From Pseudomonas sp. IB20 (GTDB lineage: Bacteria > Pseudomonadota > Gammaproteobacteria > Pseudomonadales > Pseudomonadaceae): a stretch of 64,000 nucleotides of DNA. Positions 21,122-28,945 of this stretch are shown here, in pieces (the stretch's first letter is position 1; each line of letters begins with the position of its first letter). Where the stretch lies: assembly GCF_009707325.1 (NCBI RefSeq), contig NZ_CP046103.1:3517284-3581283 (forward strand), given 5' to 3'. Position numbers and translations under genes: made by a program. The notes under the pieces are model-generated. The model did no database searches and was not told the DNA's origin. It saw only the letters and a list, made by a program, of their open reading frames with translations.

Positions 21122-21965
21122 GCTACGCGACGAGTTCCTGCGCCCGGCCATCAGCGGCGAGCAAGTGGGCTGCATCGGCGTCTCGGAAACCGGCGCCGGT
21201 TCCGACGTGGCCGGGCTGAAAACCCATGCACGCAAGGACGGTGGCGACTACGTGATCAACGGCAGCAAAATGTGGATCACCAACTCGCCCAGCGCCGACT
21301 TTATCTGCCTGCTGGCCAACACCTCGGACGACAAGCCGCACATCAACAAGTCGCTGATCATGGTGCCGATGAACACGCCAGGCATCAGCGTCAGCCCACC
21401 CCTGGAAAAACTCGGCATGCACAGCTCCGAGACCGCCCAGGTGTTCTTTGACGGCGTGCGCGTGCCGCAGCGCAACCGCATCGGCCATGAAGGTGCGGGC
21501 TTCATGATGCAAATGCTGCAGTTCCAGGAAGAGCGCCTATTCGGCGCGGCCAACATGATCAAGGGCCTGGAGTACTGCATCGACAGCACCATTGAGTACT
21601 GCAAAGAGCGCCAGACCTTTGGCAAGGCGCTGATCGACAACCAGGTCATCCACTTTCGCCTGGCAGAACTGGCCACCGAAATCGAATGCCTGCGCGCGCT
21701 GGTCTACCAGGCCACCGAGCAATACATCAAAGGCCAGGACGTGACCCGCCTGGCCTCCATGGCCAAGCTCAAAGCCGGGCGCCTGGGCCGCGAAGTCAGC
21801 GACAGCTGCCTGCAATACTGGGGCGGCATGGGCTTCATGTGGGACAACCCCGTAGCCCGCGCCTACCGCGACGTGCGGCTGGTCTCGATTGGCGGCGGCG
21901 CCGACGAAATCATGCTGGGCATCATCTGCAAATTGATGGGCACCTTGCCTGGGAAAAAATCATGA
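20808..21965 (+). CDS. atuD: Citronellyl-CoA dehydrogenase AtuD
   Basis: A 385-residue acyl-CoA dehydrogenase (FAD) that oxidises citronellyl-CoA to geranyl-CoA. The N-terminal helical domain starts IFTQEHQELRRTVRAF. The beta domain has GCIGVSETGAGSDVAGLKT near residue 125 and MWITNSPSADFICLL near 155. The C-terminal domain includes RQTFGKALIDNQVIHFRLAEL near 270 and YWGGMGFMWDNPVARAYRD near 340. ATG at 20808 has GGGAGAAC ten bases upstream. It begins inside the over-extended atuC frame and overlaps the atuE start by 4 nt (ATGA). Confidence 0.92.
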   Translation: MIFTQEHQELRRTVRAFVDREINPHADEWEKAGRFPIHAIFRKAGDLGLLGISKPEKFGGMGLDYSYSIVAAEEFGTIRCGGIPMSIGVQTDMCTPALARFGSDELRDEFLRPAISGEQVGCIGVSETGAGSDVAGLKTHARKDGGDYVINGSKMWITNSPSADFICLLANTSDDKPHINKSLIMVPMNTPGISVSPPLEKLGMHSSETAQVFFDGVRVPQRNRIGHEGAGFMMQMLQFQEERLFGAANMIKGLEYCIDSTIEYCKERQTFGKALIDNQVIHFRLAELATEIECLRALVYQATEQYIKGQDVTRLASMAKLKAGRLGREVSDSCLQYWGGMGFMWDNPVARAYRDVRLVSIGGGADEIMLGIICKLMGTLPGKKS

Positions 21966-22729
21966 ACACCTTGCTGCTCGAACCGCATAACGGCGTGCTG
22001 CACATCACCCTCAACCGCCCGGCAAACCGTAACGCCATGAGCCTTGAGATGGTTAATGAACTGCGCGCGGTATTGGCGCAGCTCGACAGCCAAGTGCGCG
22101 CGTTGGTGATCAGCGGCGCCGGCGGGCATTTCTGTGCCGGGGCGGATGTGAAGGACATGGTCACCGCAGGCGGCAAGCAACAGTTACAGGCGCTGAACCG
22201 CGCGTTCGGCACCTTGCTGCAAGAAGTCGAGGCCGTGCCGCAGGTGGTGATCGTCGTGCTGCAAGGCGCCGTGCTGGGCGGCGGGTTTGGGCTGGCGTGT
22301 GTGAGTGATATTGCGATTGCCGATCATAAGGCGCAGTTCGGCCTGCCGGAGACCAGCCTGGGCTTGTTGCCAGCGCAGATTGCGCCGTTTGTGGTCAAGC
22401 GTATCGGCCTGACCCAGGCACGACGGCTGGCGCTGACGGCAGCGCGATTTGATGGGGTTGAGGCCCACCGGTTGGGGGTGGTGCATTTTGCCGAGAGCGA
22501 TGCGCAGGCATTGGCGGAGCGCCTGGATGAGGTGCTGGGGCAAGTGTTGCAGTGCGCGCCGGGGGCGAATGGACGGACGAAAGCCTTGTTACTGGCCAGT
22601 GCCGATGAGCCGCTTGAGGCCGTATTGGATCGCGGGGCGCAGTGGTTTGCTGAGGCCGTGACTGGCGTGGAAGGGATAGAGGGGACGCAGGCTTTTGTGC
22701 AGAAGCGTAAGCCGAGTTGGTGCAAGTGA
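21962..22729 (+). CDS. atuE: Isohexenylglutaconyl-CoA hydratase AtuE
   Basis: A 255-residue crotonase-fold protein that hydrates isohexenylglutaconyl-CoA in the citronellol pathway. Seen in the sequence: ITLNRPANRNAMS near residue 16, the first oxyanion motif SGAGGHFCAGADVKDM near 50-65, and the second GAVLGGGFGLACVSDIAIAD near 100-120, followed by FGLPETSLGLLP, which carries the glutamate expected of hydratases. The start overlaps the atuD stop (ATGA), indicating translational coupling. A REP inverted pair starts 3 nt after the stop and separates it from atuF. Confidence 0.9.
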   Translation: MNTLLLEPHNGVLHITLNRPANRNAMSLEMVNELRAVLAQLDSQVRALVISGAGGHFCAGADVKDMVTAGGKQQLQALNRAFGTLLQEVEAVPQVVIVVLQGAVLGGGFGLACVSDIAIADHKAQFGLPETSLGLLPAQIAPFVVKRIGLTQARRLALTAARFDGVEAHRLGVVHFAESDAQALAERLDEVLGQVLQCAPGANGRTKALLLASADEPLEAVLDRGAQWFAEAVTGVEGIEGTQAFVQKRKPSWCK

Positions 22730-22731
22730 CG

Positions 22732-22802
22732 CCATCGCAGGCAAGCCAACTCCCACAGGGAGAACGCATTTCAACAAGTGGGAGCTGGCTTGCCTGCGAT
22801 GG
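22732..22802. repeat. REP inverted pair (REPIN) between atuE and atuF
   Basis: Two nearly complementary arms, CCATCGCAGGCAAGCCAACT and (at the 3' side) AGCTGGCTTGCCTGCGATGG, enclose a short loop. The same core GTGGGAGCTGGCTTGCCTGCGAT recurs at 46980, 47056, 53585 and 57565. It is an extragenic palindrome of the P. fluorescens type that could form a long hairpin in RNA and attenuate transcription into atuF. Confidence 0.9.
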
Positions 22803-22839
22803 GGCCAGAACAAACACCCGATTACCCAGGGATAAACCA

Positions 22840-24768
22840 ATGCCCACATTCAGCAAAATCCTGATCGCCAACCGCGGCGAAATCGCCTGCCGCATCCAGC
22901 GCACCGCTCAAGGCTTGGGCTACCGCACCGTCGCCGTCTATAGCGACGCCGACGCCCAAGCCCTGCATGTGCAGATGGCCGACGAAGCCGTCAACATCGG
23001 CCCAGCCCCGGTCCAGCAGTCGTACCTCAACATCGCGGCCATCCTCAAAGCCGCTAGAATCACAGGCGCCGACGCCATCCACCCCGGCTATGGCTTCCTC
23101 TCCGAAAACGCCGAGTTCGCCCGCGCCTGCCAACACGCGAACATTACCTTCATCGGCCCCAGCCCCGAGGCCATCGAACTGATGGGCAGCAAACGCCAGT
23201 CCAAACTGGCCATGCTCGAGGCGGGCGTGCCCTGCATCGCCGGCTACCAAGGCAGCCAGCAAGACGACGCCACCCTGCAACAAGAAGCCCAGCGCATCGG
23301 CTACCCCCTGATGATCAAAGCCAGTGCCGGCGGCGGTGGGCGCGGCATGCGCCTGGTGCACGACAGCACGCAATTGCTCGACCAACTGCGCACCGCGCGC
23401 TCTGAAGCGATGAACGCCTTCGGCAGCGACGAGCTGATCCTCGAACACGCCCTGATCGACCCACGCCATGTGGAAATCCAACTGTTCGGCGACAGCCACG
23501 GTAACCTCATCTACTTGGGCGAACGCGACTGCTCGATCCAACGCCGCCACCAGAAAGTCATCGAAGAAGCCCCCTGCCCCGTGATGACAGCCGAGCTGCG
23601 CCAAGCCATGGGCGAAGCCGCGTTAGAGGCCGGGCGCGCGGTCAATTACGTCGGCGCCGGCACCGTGGAGTTCCTGCTCGACCGCAACGGGCAGTTCTAC
23701 TTCCTGGAAATGAACACCCGCCTGCAAGTAGAGCACCCGGTGACCGAACTGATCACCGGCCTCGACCTGGTGGATTGGCAACTGCAAATCGCCGCGGGCC
23801 AGCCGCTGCCACTGAACCAGGCGGACGTAACCTTGCACGGCCATGCCATGGAAGTACGCGTGTACGCCGAAGACCCGGCCCAAGGTTTCCTGCCGCAAAC
23901 CGGTGACGTACTGCGCTGGGAACCCGCCGCCGGCGTGCGAATTGACCACGGCGTACTCGAAGGCCAACGCATCAGCCCGTTCTATGACGCGATGCTGGGC
24001 AAGATCATCGCCCATGGCGCCACTCGCGAAGAGGCCCGGCGCAAATTGCTGCGGGCGGTCGAGGACACAGTGTTGCTGGGCGTGACCACCAATCAGCGGC
24101 TGTTGATTGACCTGCTCAAGCAAGAAGACTTTATCGCCGGCGACTTCAGCACCGGGTTTATCGCCGAACACTTCAACGAAATCCCCCGCCAGGCCGCGAC
24201 GGACGAGCAGATCGCCTTGGCCGCCGCGCTGTTTTATCAACACAGCGCCCGCGCGCACCGCCAAGGTTTAGCGGGCTGGCGCAACAACGCCAGCGTGCCT
24301 TGGACCTATCGCCTGGAGATTAACGAGCAGACCCACCACATCGCCGTCAGCGTGCTGGAAGATAATCGCCTGCAGGCCAACGGCATCGACATCAGCAGCC
24401 TCAGCACCGACGGCCACTGGGCCACGCTGGTGATCAACGGCATCCGCCGCCGCGTCGCCTACCACCTCGACGATACCCAGCTTTGGCTGCCCGGCGTAAA
24501 GGTGATCGACCGCACCCAGCAAGTCGCCAGCCGCCAGCCCGACGCCGGCAGCGGCATCGTCAAGGCGCCGATGGACGGCGCCATCGTCGATGTACGCGTG
24601 AGCACCGGTGAGACGGTCACTAAAGGCCAACTGCTGCTGGTGCTCGAAGCGATGAAAATGGAACACCCGCTGACGGCCGGCATCGATGGGGTAATCAAAG
24701 GCGTGCAGGTGACTGCAGGCGATCAGGTGCGTAATCGCCAGGTTTTGTTGGAGATTGAAAAGCCCTAG
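22840..24768 (+). CDS. atuF: Geranyl-CoA carboxylase alpha (biotin carboxylase/BCCP) subunit AtuF
   Basis: A 642-residue biotin-containing subunit. The N-terminal biotin carboxylase begins FSKILIANRGEIACRI. The ATP-grasp part has KASAGGGGRGMRLV near residue 160, ERDCSIQRRHQKVIEEAPCP near 230 and FLEMNTRLQVEHPVTE near 288. A linker follows, and the C-terminal biotinyl domain carries EAMKMEHP with the biotinylated lysine at residue 606. It pairs with AtuC: AtuF charges biotin with carbonate and ATP, and AtuC transfers the carboxyl to geranyl-CoA. It is similar to LiuD/MccA, but the atu neighbours decide the name. Start ATG is at 22840. A REPIN lies upstream. Confidence 0.93.
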   Translation: MPTFSKILIANRGEIACRIQRTAQGLGYRTVAVYSDADAQALHVQMADEAVNIGPAPVQQSYLNIAAILKAARITGADAIHPGYGFLSENAEFARACQHANITFIGPSPEAIELMGSKRQSKLAMLEAGVPCIAGYQGSQQDDATLQQEAQRIGYPLMIKASAGGGGRGMRLVHDSTQLLDQLRTARSEAMNAFGSDELILEHALIDPRHVEIQLFGDSHGNLIYLGERDCSIQRRHQKVIEEAPCPVMTAELRQAMGEAALEAGRAVNYVGAGTVEFLLDRNGQFYFLEMNTRLQVEHPVTELITGLDLVDWQLQIAAGQPLPLNQADVTLHGHAMEVRVYAEDPAQGFLPQTGDVLRWEPAAGVRIDHGVLEGQRISPFYDAMLGKIIAHGATREEARRKLLRAVEDTVLLGVTTNQRLLIDLLKQEDFIAGDFSTGFIAEHFNEIPRQAATDEQIALAAALFYQHSARAHRQGLAGWRNNASVPWTYRLEINEQTHHIAVSVLEDNRLQANGIDISSLSTDGHWATLVINGIRRRVAYHLDDTQLWLPGVKVIDRTQQVASRQPDAGSGIVKAPMDGAIVDVRVSTGETVTKGQLLLVLEAMKMEHPLTAGIDGVIKGVQVTAGDQVRNRQVLLEIEKP

Positions 24769-24847
24769 GCGATAAGCCCTAGCGGAACTACAAGGCCGGG
24801 CTACGCTCTATCCCCATCAGGACGGGAAGAGTACGGGAACCTGCGCG

Positions 24848-25390
24848 ATGCCTCATTGGCTGATTATTGACTTGGAAGCCACAACGGATGAAGGCGGCTG
24901 GCCCGTGACGGAGATGGAAGTCATCGAGATCGGCGCGAGCCTGGTAAACCGCCAGGGCCGTGAGCTGGATCACTTCCAGCGCTTTGTGCGGCCGCTGCGT
25001 CGGCCTTTGCTGACGCCCTTCTGCCGCCAATTAACCCATATCACCCAGGCCAACATCGACGGCGCTGCGCCGATGACCGAGGTGTGGCCGTTGTTTGAGC
25101 GCTGGCTGGGCCAGCATCAAACCCGCCTGGAAGGCTGGGCCAGCTGGGGTGACTACGACCGCAAGCAGCTAGAGCTGGAATGGCAACGCCATGGCCTGGC
25201 CAGCGCGCTCGCGCAAACGCCGCATGTGAACCTCAAGCAGCGCTTCGCCAAGGCGCGGCGCCTGGATAAGCCACTGGGGCTTAACGGCGCCCTGCAATTG
25301 GCCGGGATGCAGTTCCATGGCCAGCAACACCGGGCGCTGGAGGATGCACGCAACACCGCACGCCTGCTGCCGTTGATTTTGCCGGTCTAG
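24848..25390 (+). CDS. DEDDh-type 3'-5' exonuclease (KapD/ERI1-like)
   Basis: A 180-residue protein with the RNase-T/DnaQ exonuclease fold. Exo I is IIDLEAT (Asp8 and Glu10). Exo II is around WGDYDRKQLELEW (near residue 99), and Exo III is HRALEDARNTARL near residue 160, giving the DEDDh histidine and aspartate. Such proteins trim 3' ends of structured RNA or DNA. The in vivo substrate is unknown. It stands alone between atuF and ppnP with 79 nt upstream and a weak ribosome site. The opening MPHWLIIDLEATTDEGGW is family-typical. Confidence 0.85.
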   Translation: MPHWLIIDLEATTDEGGWPVTEMEVIEIGASLVNRQGRELDHFQRFVRPLRRPLLTPFCRQLTHITQANIDGAAPMTEVWPLFERWLGQHQTRLEGWASWGDYDRKQLELEWQRHGLASALAQTPHVNLKQRFAKARRLDKPLGLNGALQLAGMQFHGQQHRALEDARNTARLLPLILPV

Positions 25391-25453
25391 GCAGCTCCCC
25401 TGGCCTTGGGCATACTGGCCAACCTTTCCAGACCCTTTTCCGAGGATTCACCC

Positions 25454-25738
25454 ATGTTTAAAGTCAACGAATACTTCGACGGCACCGTCAAGTCGATCGC
25501 TTTCGGCACCGCAGAAGGTCCGGCGACCATCGGCGTGATGGCTCCGGGTGAATACGAATTCGGCACCGCCCAGCGTGAAATCATGCACGTGGTGTCCGGC
25601 GCCCTGAGCGTCAAACTGCCTGACGCCAGCGAGTGGGAAACCTTCGCCGCCGGCAGCCAGTTCAACGTACCGGCCAACAGCAAGTTCCAGCTGAAGGTCG
25701 CGGTGGATACGGCTTACCTGTGCGAATACCGCGGCTAA
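25454..25738 (+). CDS. ppnP: Pyrimidine/purine nucleoside phosphorylase PpnP
   Basis: A 94-residue single-domain cupin-like protein of the YaiE/PpnP family (formerly DUF1255), which phosphorolyses several nucleosides to base and ribose-1-phosphate. Family features are [15 protein letters not shown], the conserved [21 protein letters not shown] near residue 43, [13 protein letters not shown] near 73 and the closing YLCEYRG. ATG at 25454 lies behind GAGGATTCACCC. It is a monocistronic gene followed 14 bases later by a strong terminator. Confidence 0.95.
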   Translation: MFKVNEYFDGTVKSIAFGTAEGPATIGVMAPGEYEFGTAQREIMHVVSGALSVKLPDASEWETFAAGSQFNVPANSKFQLKVAVDTAYLCEYRG

Positions 25739-25752
25739 GTTTGCCTCGGTCA

Positions 25753-25788
25753 AAAAAATGCCCGTCTCGCAGGAGACGGGCATTTTTT
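25753..25788. terminator. Bidirectional rho-independent terminator
   Basis: A perfect stem (ATGCCCGTCTC / GAGACGGGCAT, loop GCAG) flanked by seven A on the left and six T on the right lies between the convergent ppnP and the MOSC gene, so it can end transcription in both directions. Confidence 0.95.
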
Positions 25789-25802
25789 GTGGGCAGCGCA
25801 AA

Positions 25803-26609
25803 TTACTCGAGAACAGTCACCGGCATGCCGACTTCCAGGCGCCCCGGGCCATCGTTGACCAAGTTCTGGCCGAACATCGCGCCATTTTCCGTCTTACGAT
25901 AGGCATCGAGCGTGACGAGGGGTTCGCGGTCGGCACTGCGTTCGCCGGTGGCGGGGTCGATGGTGGTGAGAATGCAGCGTGAGCAAGGCTTGACCACGCG
26001 CAACTCGACATCGCCGATACGCAGGCGCTTCCAGCCGTCTTCGGCGAATGCCTCAGCGCCTTCGATCACCAGGTTGGGACGAAAACGCAGCATTTCCATG
26101 GGCCGCCCAACGTGCTGGGAAAGGTCGTCCAGAGAGCCCTGGCCGATTAGTAACAGCGGGTAACCGTCGGCAAACGCCACCTGGTCATCATCGTTGCCGA
26201 AACCGGCCTCGGTGGTACGCGCGCGCTCAAGCGGCATTTGCACGAGCCGCGTAGGCTTGCCGATAAAGTCGCTGACCCAGGCGGCGGCTGCATCGCCTGC
26301 ATCCGGCACCCGCAAGGTATCGCGCCAGATGGTCACGCCGCGCAACTCGGCATCATTGCCGGGCAGCGCCACGTCCAGCGGCGCGAAACCCGGCGAACTC
26401 AGGGTCAGGCCACCGGCACTGTTCCACAACGCCGCCAGTTGGCTCATTTTCGCCACGGCCCGTTGTGTGAGAAAGCGCCCGCTGGCTTCGTCCACCAGCA
26501 TCCAGCGTCGATCCCCGTCCAGCCCGAGTTTATCCAGGCCGATGTGTTGCAAGACTTCGGCCTTGCCGGACTTCAAGGGGTAACGGTACAGCGCGCTGAG
26601 ACGAAGCAT
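25803..26609 (-). CDS. MOSC-domain protein (YcbX/mARC-like, without ferredoxin domain)
   Basis: A 268-residue protein. The N-terminal beta-barrel domain (about residues 1-110; LSALYRYPLKSGKAEVLQHI, DRRWMLVDE) precedes a MOSC domain (about 115-265) with LLLIGQGSLDDLSQHVGRPM, MLRFRPNLVIEG and the cysteine motif KPCSRCILTTIDPATGE that in this family holds the molybdenum cofactor. E. coli YcbX has an extra C-terminal 2Fe-2S domain, which is absent here. Likely role: reductive detoxification of N-hydroxylated compounds with separate electron carriers (inference). Start ATG 26609 follows AGGAAAG. Its first 80 nt overlap the 3' end of cheV, which is on the same strand just upstream. Confidence 0.85.
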   Translation of the reverse strand: MLRLSALYRYPLKSGKAEVLQHIGLDKLGLDGDRRWMLVDEASGRFLTQRAVAKMSQLAALWNSAGGLTLSSPGFAPLDVALPGNDAELRGVTIWRDTLRVPDAGDAAAAWVSDFIGKPTRLVQMPLERARTTEAGFGNDDDQVAFADGYPLLLIGQGSLDDLSQHVGRPMEMLRFRPNLVIEGAEAFAEDGWKRLRIGDVELRVVKPCSRCILTTIDPATGERSADREPLVTLDAYRKTENGAMFGQNLVNDGPGRLEVGMPVTVLE

Positions 26610-27576
26610 GGGCCTGCTTTCCTGAAGGGGACGAAGCGTCACCTAGGCCCACTACGTCCAGCATCAGCCGTTGGCGCACCACATCCACCAGTTTGTCGGG
26701 CTGGAATTTGGACAGGAAGTTATCGCAACCGACCTTCTTGACCATCGAATCGTTGAAGCTGCCCGACAGCGAGGTGTGCAGCACCACATACAGCCCACGC
26801 AGGCGCGGGTCGTTGCGGATCTCGGTGGTGAGGCGGTAGCCGTCCATCTCAGGCATTTCGGCGTCGGTAAAGATCATCAGCAGTTTGTCGGTCATGACTT
26901 GGCCGCTGTCGGCCCAGGCTTTGAGCATGTTCAGCGCCTTGAGGCCGTCGCTGGCGATGTGCATCTTCACCCCGAGTTGGCCAAGGGTGTCGCGCAGTTG
27001 CGACAGGGCCACATTGGAGTCGTCCACCAGCAGTACTTCGCGACCACGGGCGCGTTCCAGCACTGGGTCTTCGAGTTTTTCGCGGGAAACCTTGGCGTTG
27101 TACGGCACGATTTCGGCGAGGACTTTTTCCACGTCGATGATTTCCACCAACTGGTCATCGACCTTGCTGATGGCGGTGAGGTAATGCTGACGACCGGCAC
27201 TGACCGGCGGTGGCAGGATGGCTTCCCAGTTCATGTTGACGATGCGGTCCACGCCGCCCACCAGGAACGCCTGCACCGAACGGTTGTACTCGGTGACGAT
27301 AATCGTGCTGTTGGGCCCCGGCACCAGCGGGCGCATGCCAATGGCCTGGGACAGGTCAATCACCGGCAAGGTCTGGCCGCGCAGGTTGACCACGCCGCAT
27401 ACGAACGGGTGGCGCTGGGGCATCAGGGTCAGCTTGGGCAGTTGCAAGACCTCCTGCACCTTGAACACGTTGATCGCAAACAGCTGCCGCCCGGCCAGGC
27501 GAAACATAAGAATCTCCAGGCGATTCTCACCCACCAGTTGCGTGCGTTGATCTACCGTGTCGAGAATGCCGGCCAT
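26530..27576 (-). CDS. cheV: Chemotaxis coupling protein CheV
   Basis: A 348-residue fusion of a CheW-like domain (about residues 20-165; LAGRQLFAINVFKVQEVL, VVNLRGQTLPVIDLSQA) and a receiver domain (about 180-305; VLLVDDSNVAL, phospho-acceptor in IFTDAEMPEMDGY). It couples receptors to CheA and its receiver may damp signalling. After VRQRLML the frame continues about 40 residues with no recognisable domain into the MOSC gene. In the +1 frame a TAG lies just after this point, so an indel may have extended the tail. ATG 27576 has AGGAGC upstream, and a FliA-type promoter lies 43 nt before it. It is not part of the main che operon. Confidence 0.92.
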   Translation of the reverse strand: MAGILDTVDQRTQLVGENRLEILMFRLAGRQLFAINVFKVQEVLQLPKLTLMPQRHPFVCGVVNLRGQTLPVIDLSQAIGMRPLVPGPNSTIIVTEYNRSVQAFLVGGVDRIVNMNWEAILPPPVSAGRQHYLTAISKVDDQLVEIIDVEKVLAEIVPYNAKVSREKLEDPVLERARGREVLLVDDSNVALSQLRDTLGQLGVKMHIASDGLKALNMLKAWADSGQVMTDKLLMIFTDAEMPEMDGYRLTTEIRNDPRLRGLYVVLHTSLSGSFNDSMVKKVGCDNFLSKFQPDKLVDVVRQRLMLDVVGLGDASSPSGKQAHASSQRAVPLPLEVRQGRSLATHRPG

Positions 27577-27618
27577 TGAAAGCTCCTGATATGGGATTGT
27601 GCTGCTCACTTAAGGCTG

Positions 27619-27645
27619 TTATCGGCGGCAAGCGCCAGACCTTGA
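27619..27645 (-). promoter_or_regulatory. Sigma-28 (FliA) promoter of cheV
   Basis: On the minus strand, TCAAGGTC, an 11-base spacer, then GCCGATAA. The -10 element is identical to the flagellar sigma-28 consensus (TAAAGTTT-N11-GCCGATAA) and the -35 keeps the central AAG. It lies 43 bp before the cheV ATG, so cheV should be a late flagellar-class gene dependent on fliA at 41719-42459. Confidence 0.85.
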
Positions 27646-27672
27646 CCCTGATAAATTGCCACGCAAATGCAT

Positions 27673-27691
27673 TGATGTCACACTGACATCA
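27673..27691. promoter_or_regulatory. Perfect 8+3+8 dyad (operator-like)
   Basis: TGATGTCACACTGACATCA: 8-bp arms around a CAC centre, 28 bp upstream of the cheV -35 element, in a 534-base gap between cheV and the next gene. It looks like a binding site for a dimeric regulator. None is known to me with this sequence. The rest of the gap (27692-28110) shows no gene or clear hairpin. Confidence 0.5.
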
Positions 27692-28110
27692 TGCTTTACT
27701 GCAACGGCCTCTCCAAACGGCTCTATAGCAACGCTACGCGACACGCAAATAGACGCAAGGTTCCGCTGCGTAAGGGATTCCCCTATGCACAATCAGGCCC
27801 AACCTGATATTCGCAATATCTAATAGCCATTAATGTGACACCATTCTCATTGCATGAATGGAGTCAGGCTTTTGTTTGCCATCCCAAGCCCTCGGCCCAC
27901 GGGTCTTCCAGTGATTCACGTGGCGGCAGCTGAAGTTGTGCAGTCGCCCCTGATACCCAGAGCCTCGCGCGGCAATCGTAATCAATCAAGTATCGGTCCT
28001 ACTGAAATCTCAGAAACGGGCTACAGATTCCAGTCATATTTCAGCGGTAGTTTTACGCCATTCACCCGGTGCGGCATCTCATCACCCGGCCTTATGTTGC
28101 GGAGACTTGC

Positions 28111-28560
28111 ATGATGAATAATGCTAACGAATGGCAAACAGCACTTCCCGAATTCCTGCTCGAAGCCGAGACGCTCCTGGCCAAGTCGCAGGAGTGCTTG
28201 AACCACTTGCATTTGATCCGCAACGACAGCGATGCCATCGACTGCATGAAAGCCAGCCTGGCCAAGCTGGCTGAAAAGGCCGAAGGCCAGGCGCTGCAGG
28301 CCATCAGCGAATTCTCCCGGCATATTCAGTACCTGATTGCCAATGCCGTAAGCCCTATGGAACTGCATGACCAGGCGTTGAATGCCCTGCATGACTGCTT
28401 GACGCTGCTGGCCTGGCAACTGGAATTGATCGACTCCCGGACCGGTGAGTTGACCCTGGATGAAAGCGAGCAAACTAAATTGATCGCGACAGTCACGTTG
28501 CAGATCCCGCAGAAAGACTACGGCTTTAAACCGCAGCAGCGCCTGCATCACACGTCTTGA
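28111..28560 (+). CDS. Small helical cytoplasmic protein of unknown function
   Basis: About 149 residues, predicted mainly helical: LPEFLLEAETLLAKSQECLNHLH, then AIDCMKASLAKLAEKAEGQALQAISEFSRHIQYLIANA and MELHDQALNALHDCLTLLAWQLELID. It has no signal peptide or membrane segment. The helical spacing resembles an HPt-like bundle, but no HxxKG phosphorylation motif is present. GGAGAC lies 5 bases before the first ATG and 8 before the second ATG (28114), so the real start may be the second. It sits between cheV and a two-component pair with a 385-base gap on its 3' side. I do not recognise the family, and a role in signalling is only a guess from its neighbours. Confidence 0.7.
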   Translation: MMNNANEWQTALPEFLLEAETLLAKSQECLNHLHLIRNDSDAIDCMKASLAKLAEKAEGQALQAISEFSRHIQYLIANAVSPMELHDQALNALHDCLTLLAWQLELIDSRTGELTLDESEQTKLIATVTLQIPQKDYGFKPQQRLHHTS

Positions 28561-28611
28561 GTGTTGGCGAGGTCGTCTTTAATCGGCGAGTTATCTAAAA
28601 ACGACGCAAGA

Positions 28612-28653
28612 CATATCAATTAGCCATCAACGCATATCAATTAGCCATCAACG
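28612..28653. repeat. 21-bp perfect tandem duplication
   Basis: The 21 bases from 28612 (beginning CATATCAATTAGCC) are repeated without change at 28633-28653. The surrounding gap 28561-28945 is AT-richer than its neighbours and holds no supported gene. The repeat could be a slippage product or a double regulator site upstream of the sensor kinase gene. Confidence 0.85.
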
Positions 28654-28945
28654 CTATAACGCTACAAAGCAACTTAATAAATACAATTACACCCTCTATA
28701 TCTGCCCTCTTTGAACTCTGGGATTCTCTAACTCTAGAATTAGGCCCAGGGCGTGTCCGTGTGGTTAATAAACCGGTCACGCGAGGCGCCAGGCGACCAA
28801 CGGTAATAGTGGTGGTACTATGCACCGCTCGAAGTGACTCAACTTCATAAAGTATGCAAATGTTTCGGCCCCGTATTCCAAACAGAGCCCTGTCAGCTGC
28901 CGTGACCGGTCTTCCCGCAGCGAACCTTCATTGGCTCCATCCGCT

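Noticed and set aside
16517..24768. Leucine/isovalerate (liu) operon instead of atu
   Set aside because: The order TetR, DUF1446 protein, SDR, carboxyltransferase, dehydrogenase, hydratase, biotin subunit fits atu. liu has a MerR regulator and a lyase and lacks the DUF1446 gene.
28637..28825. 62-codon minus-strand frame in the gap before the sensor kinase
   Set aside because: No ribosome site, spans AT-rich repeat DNA, product not protein-like.
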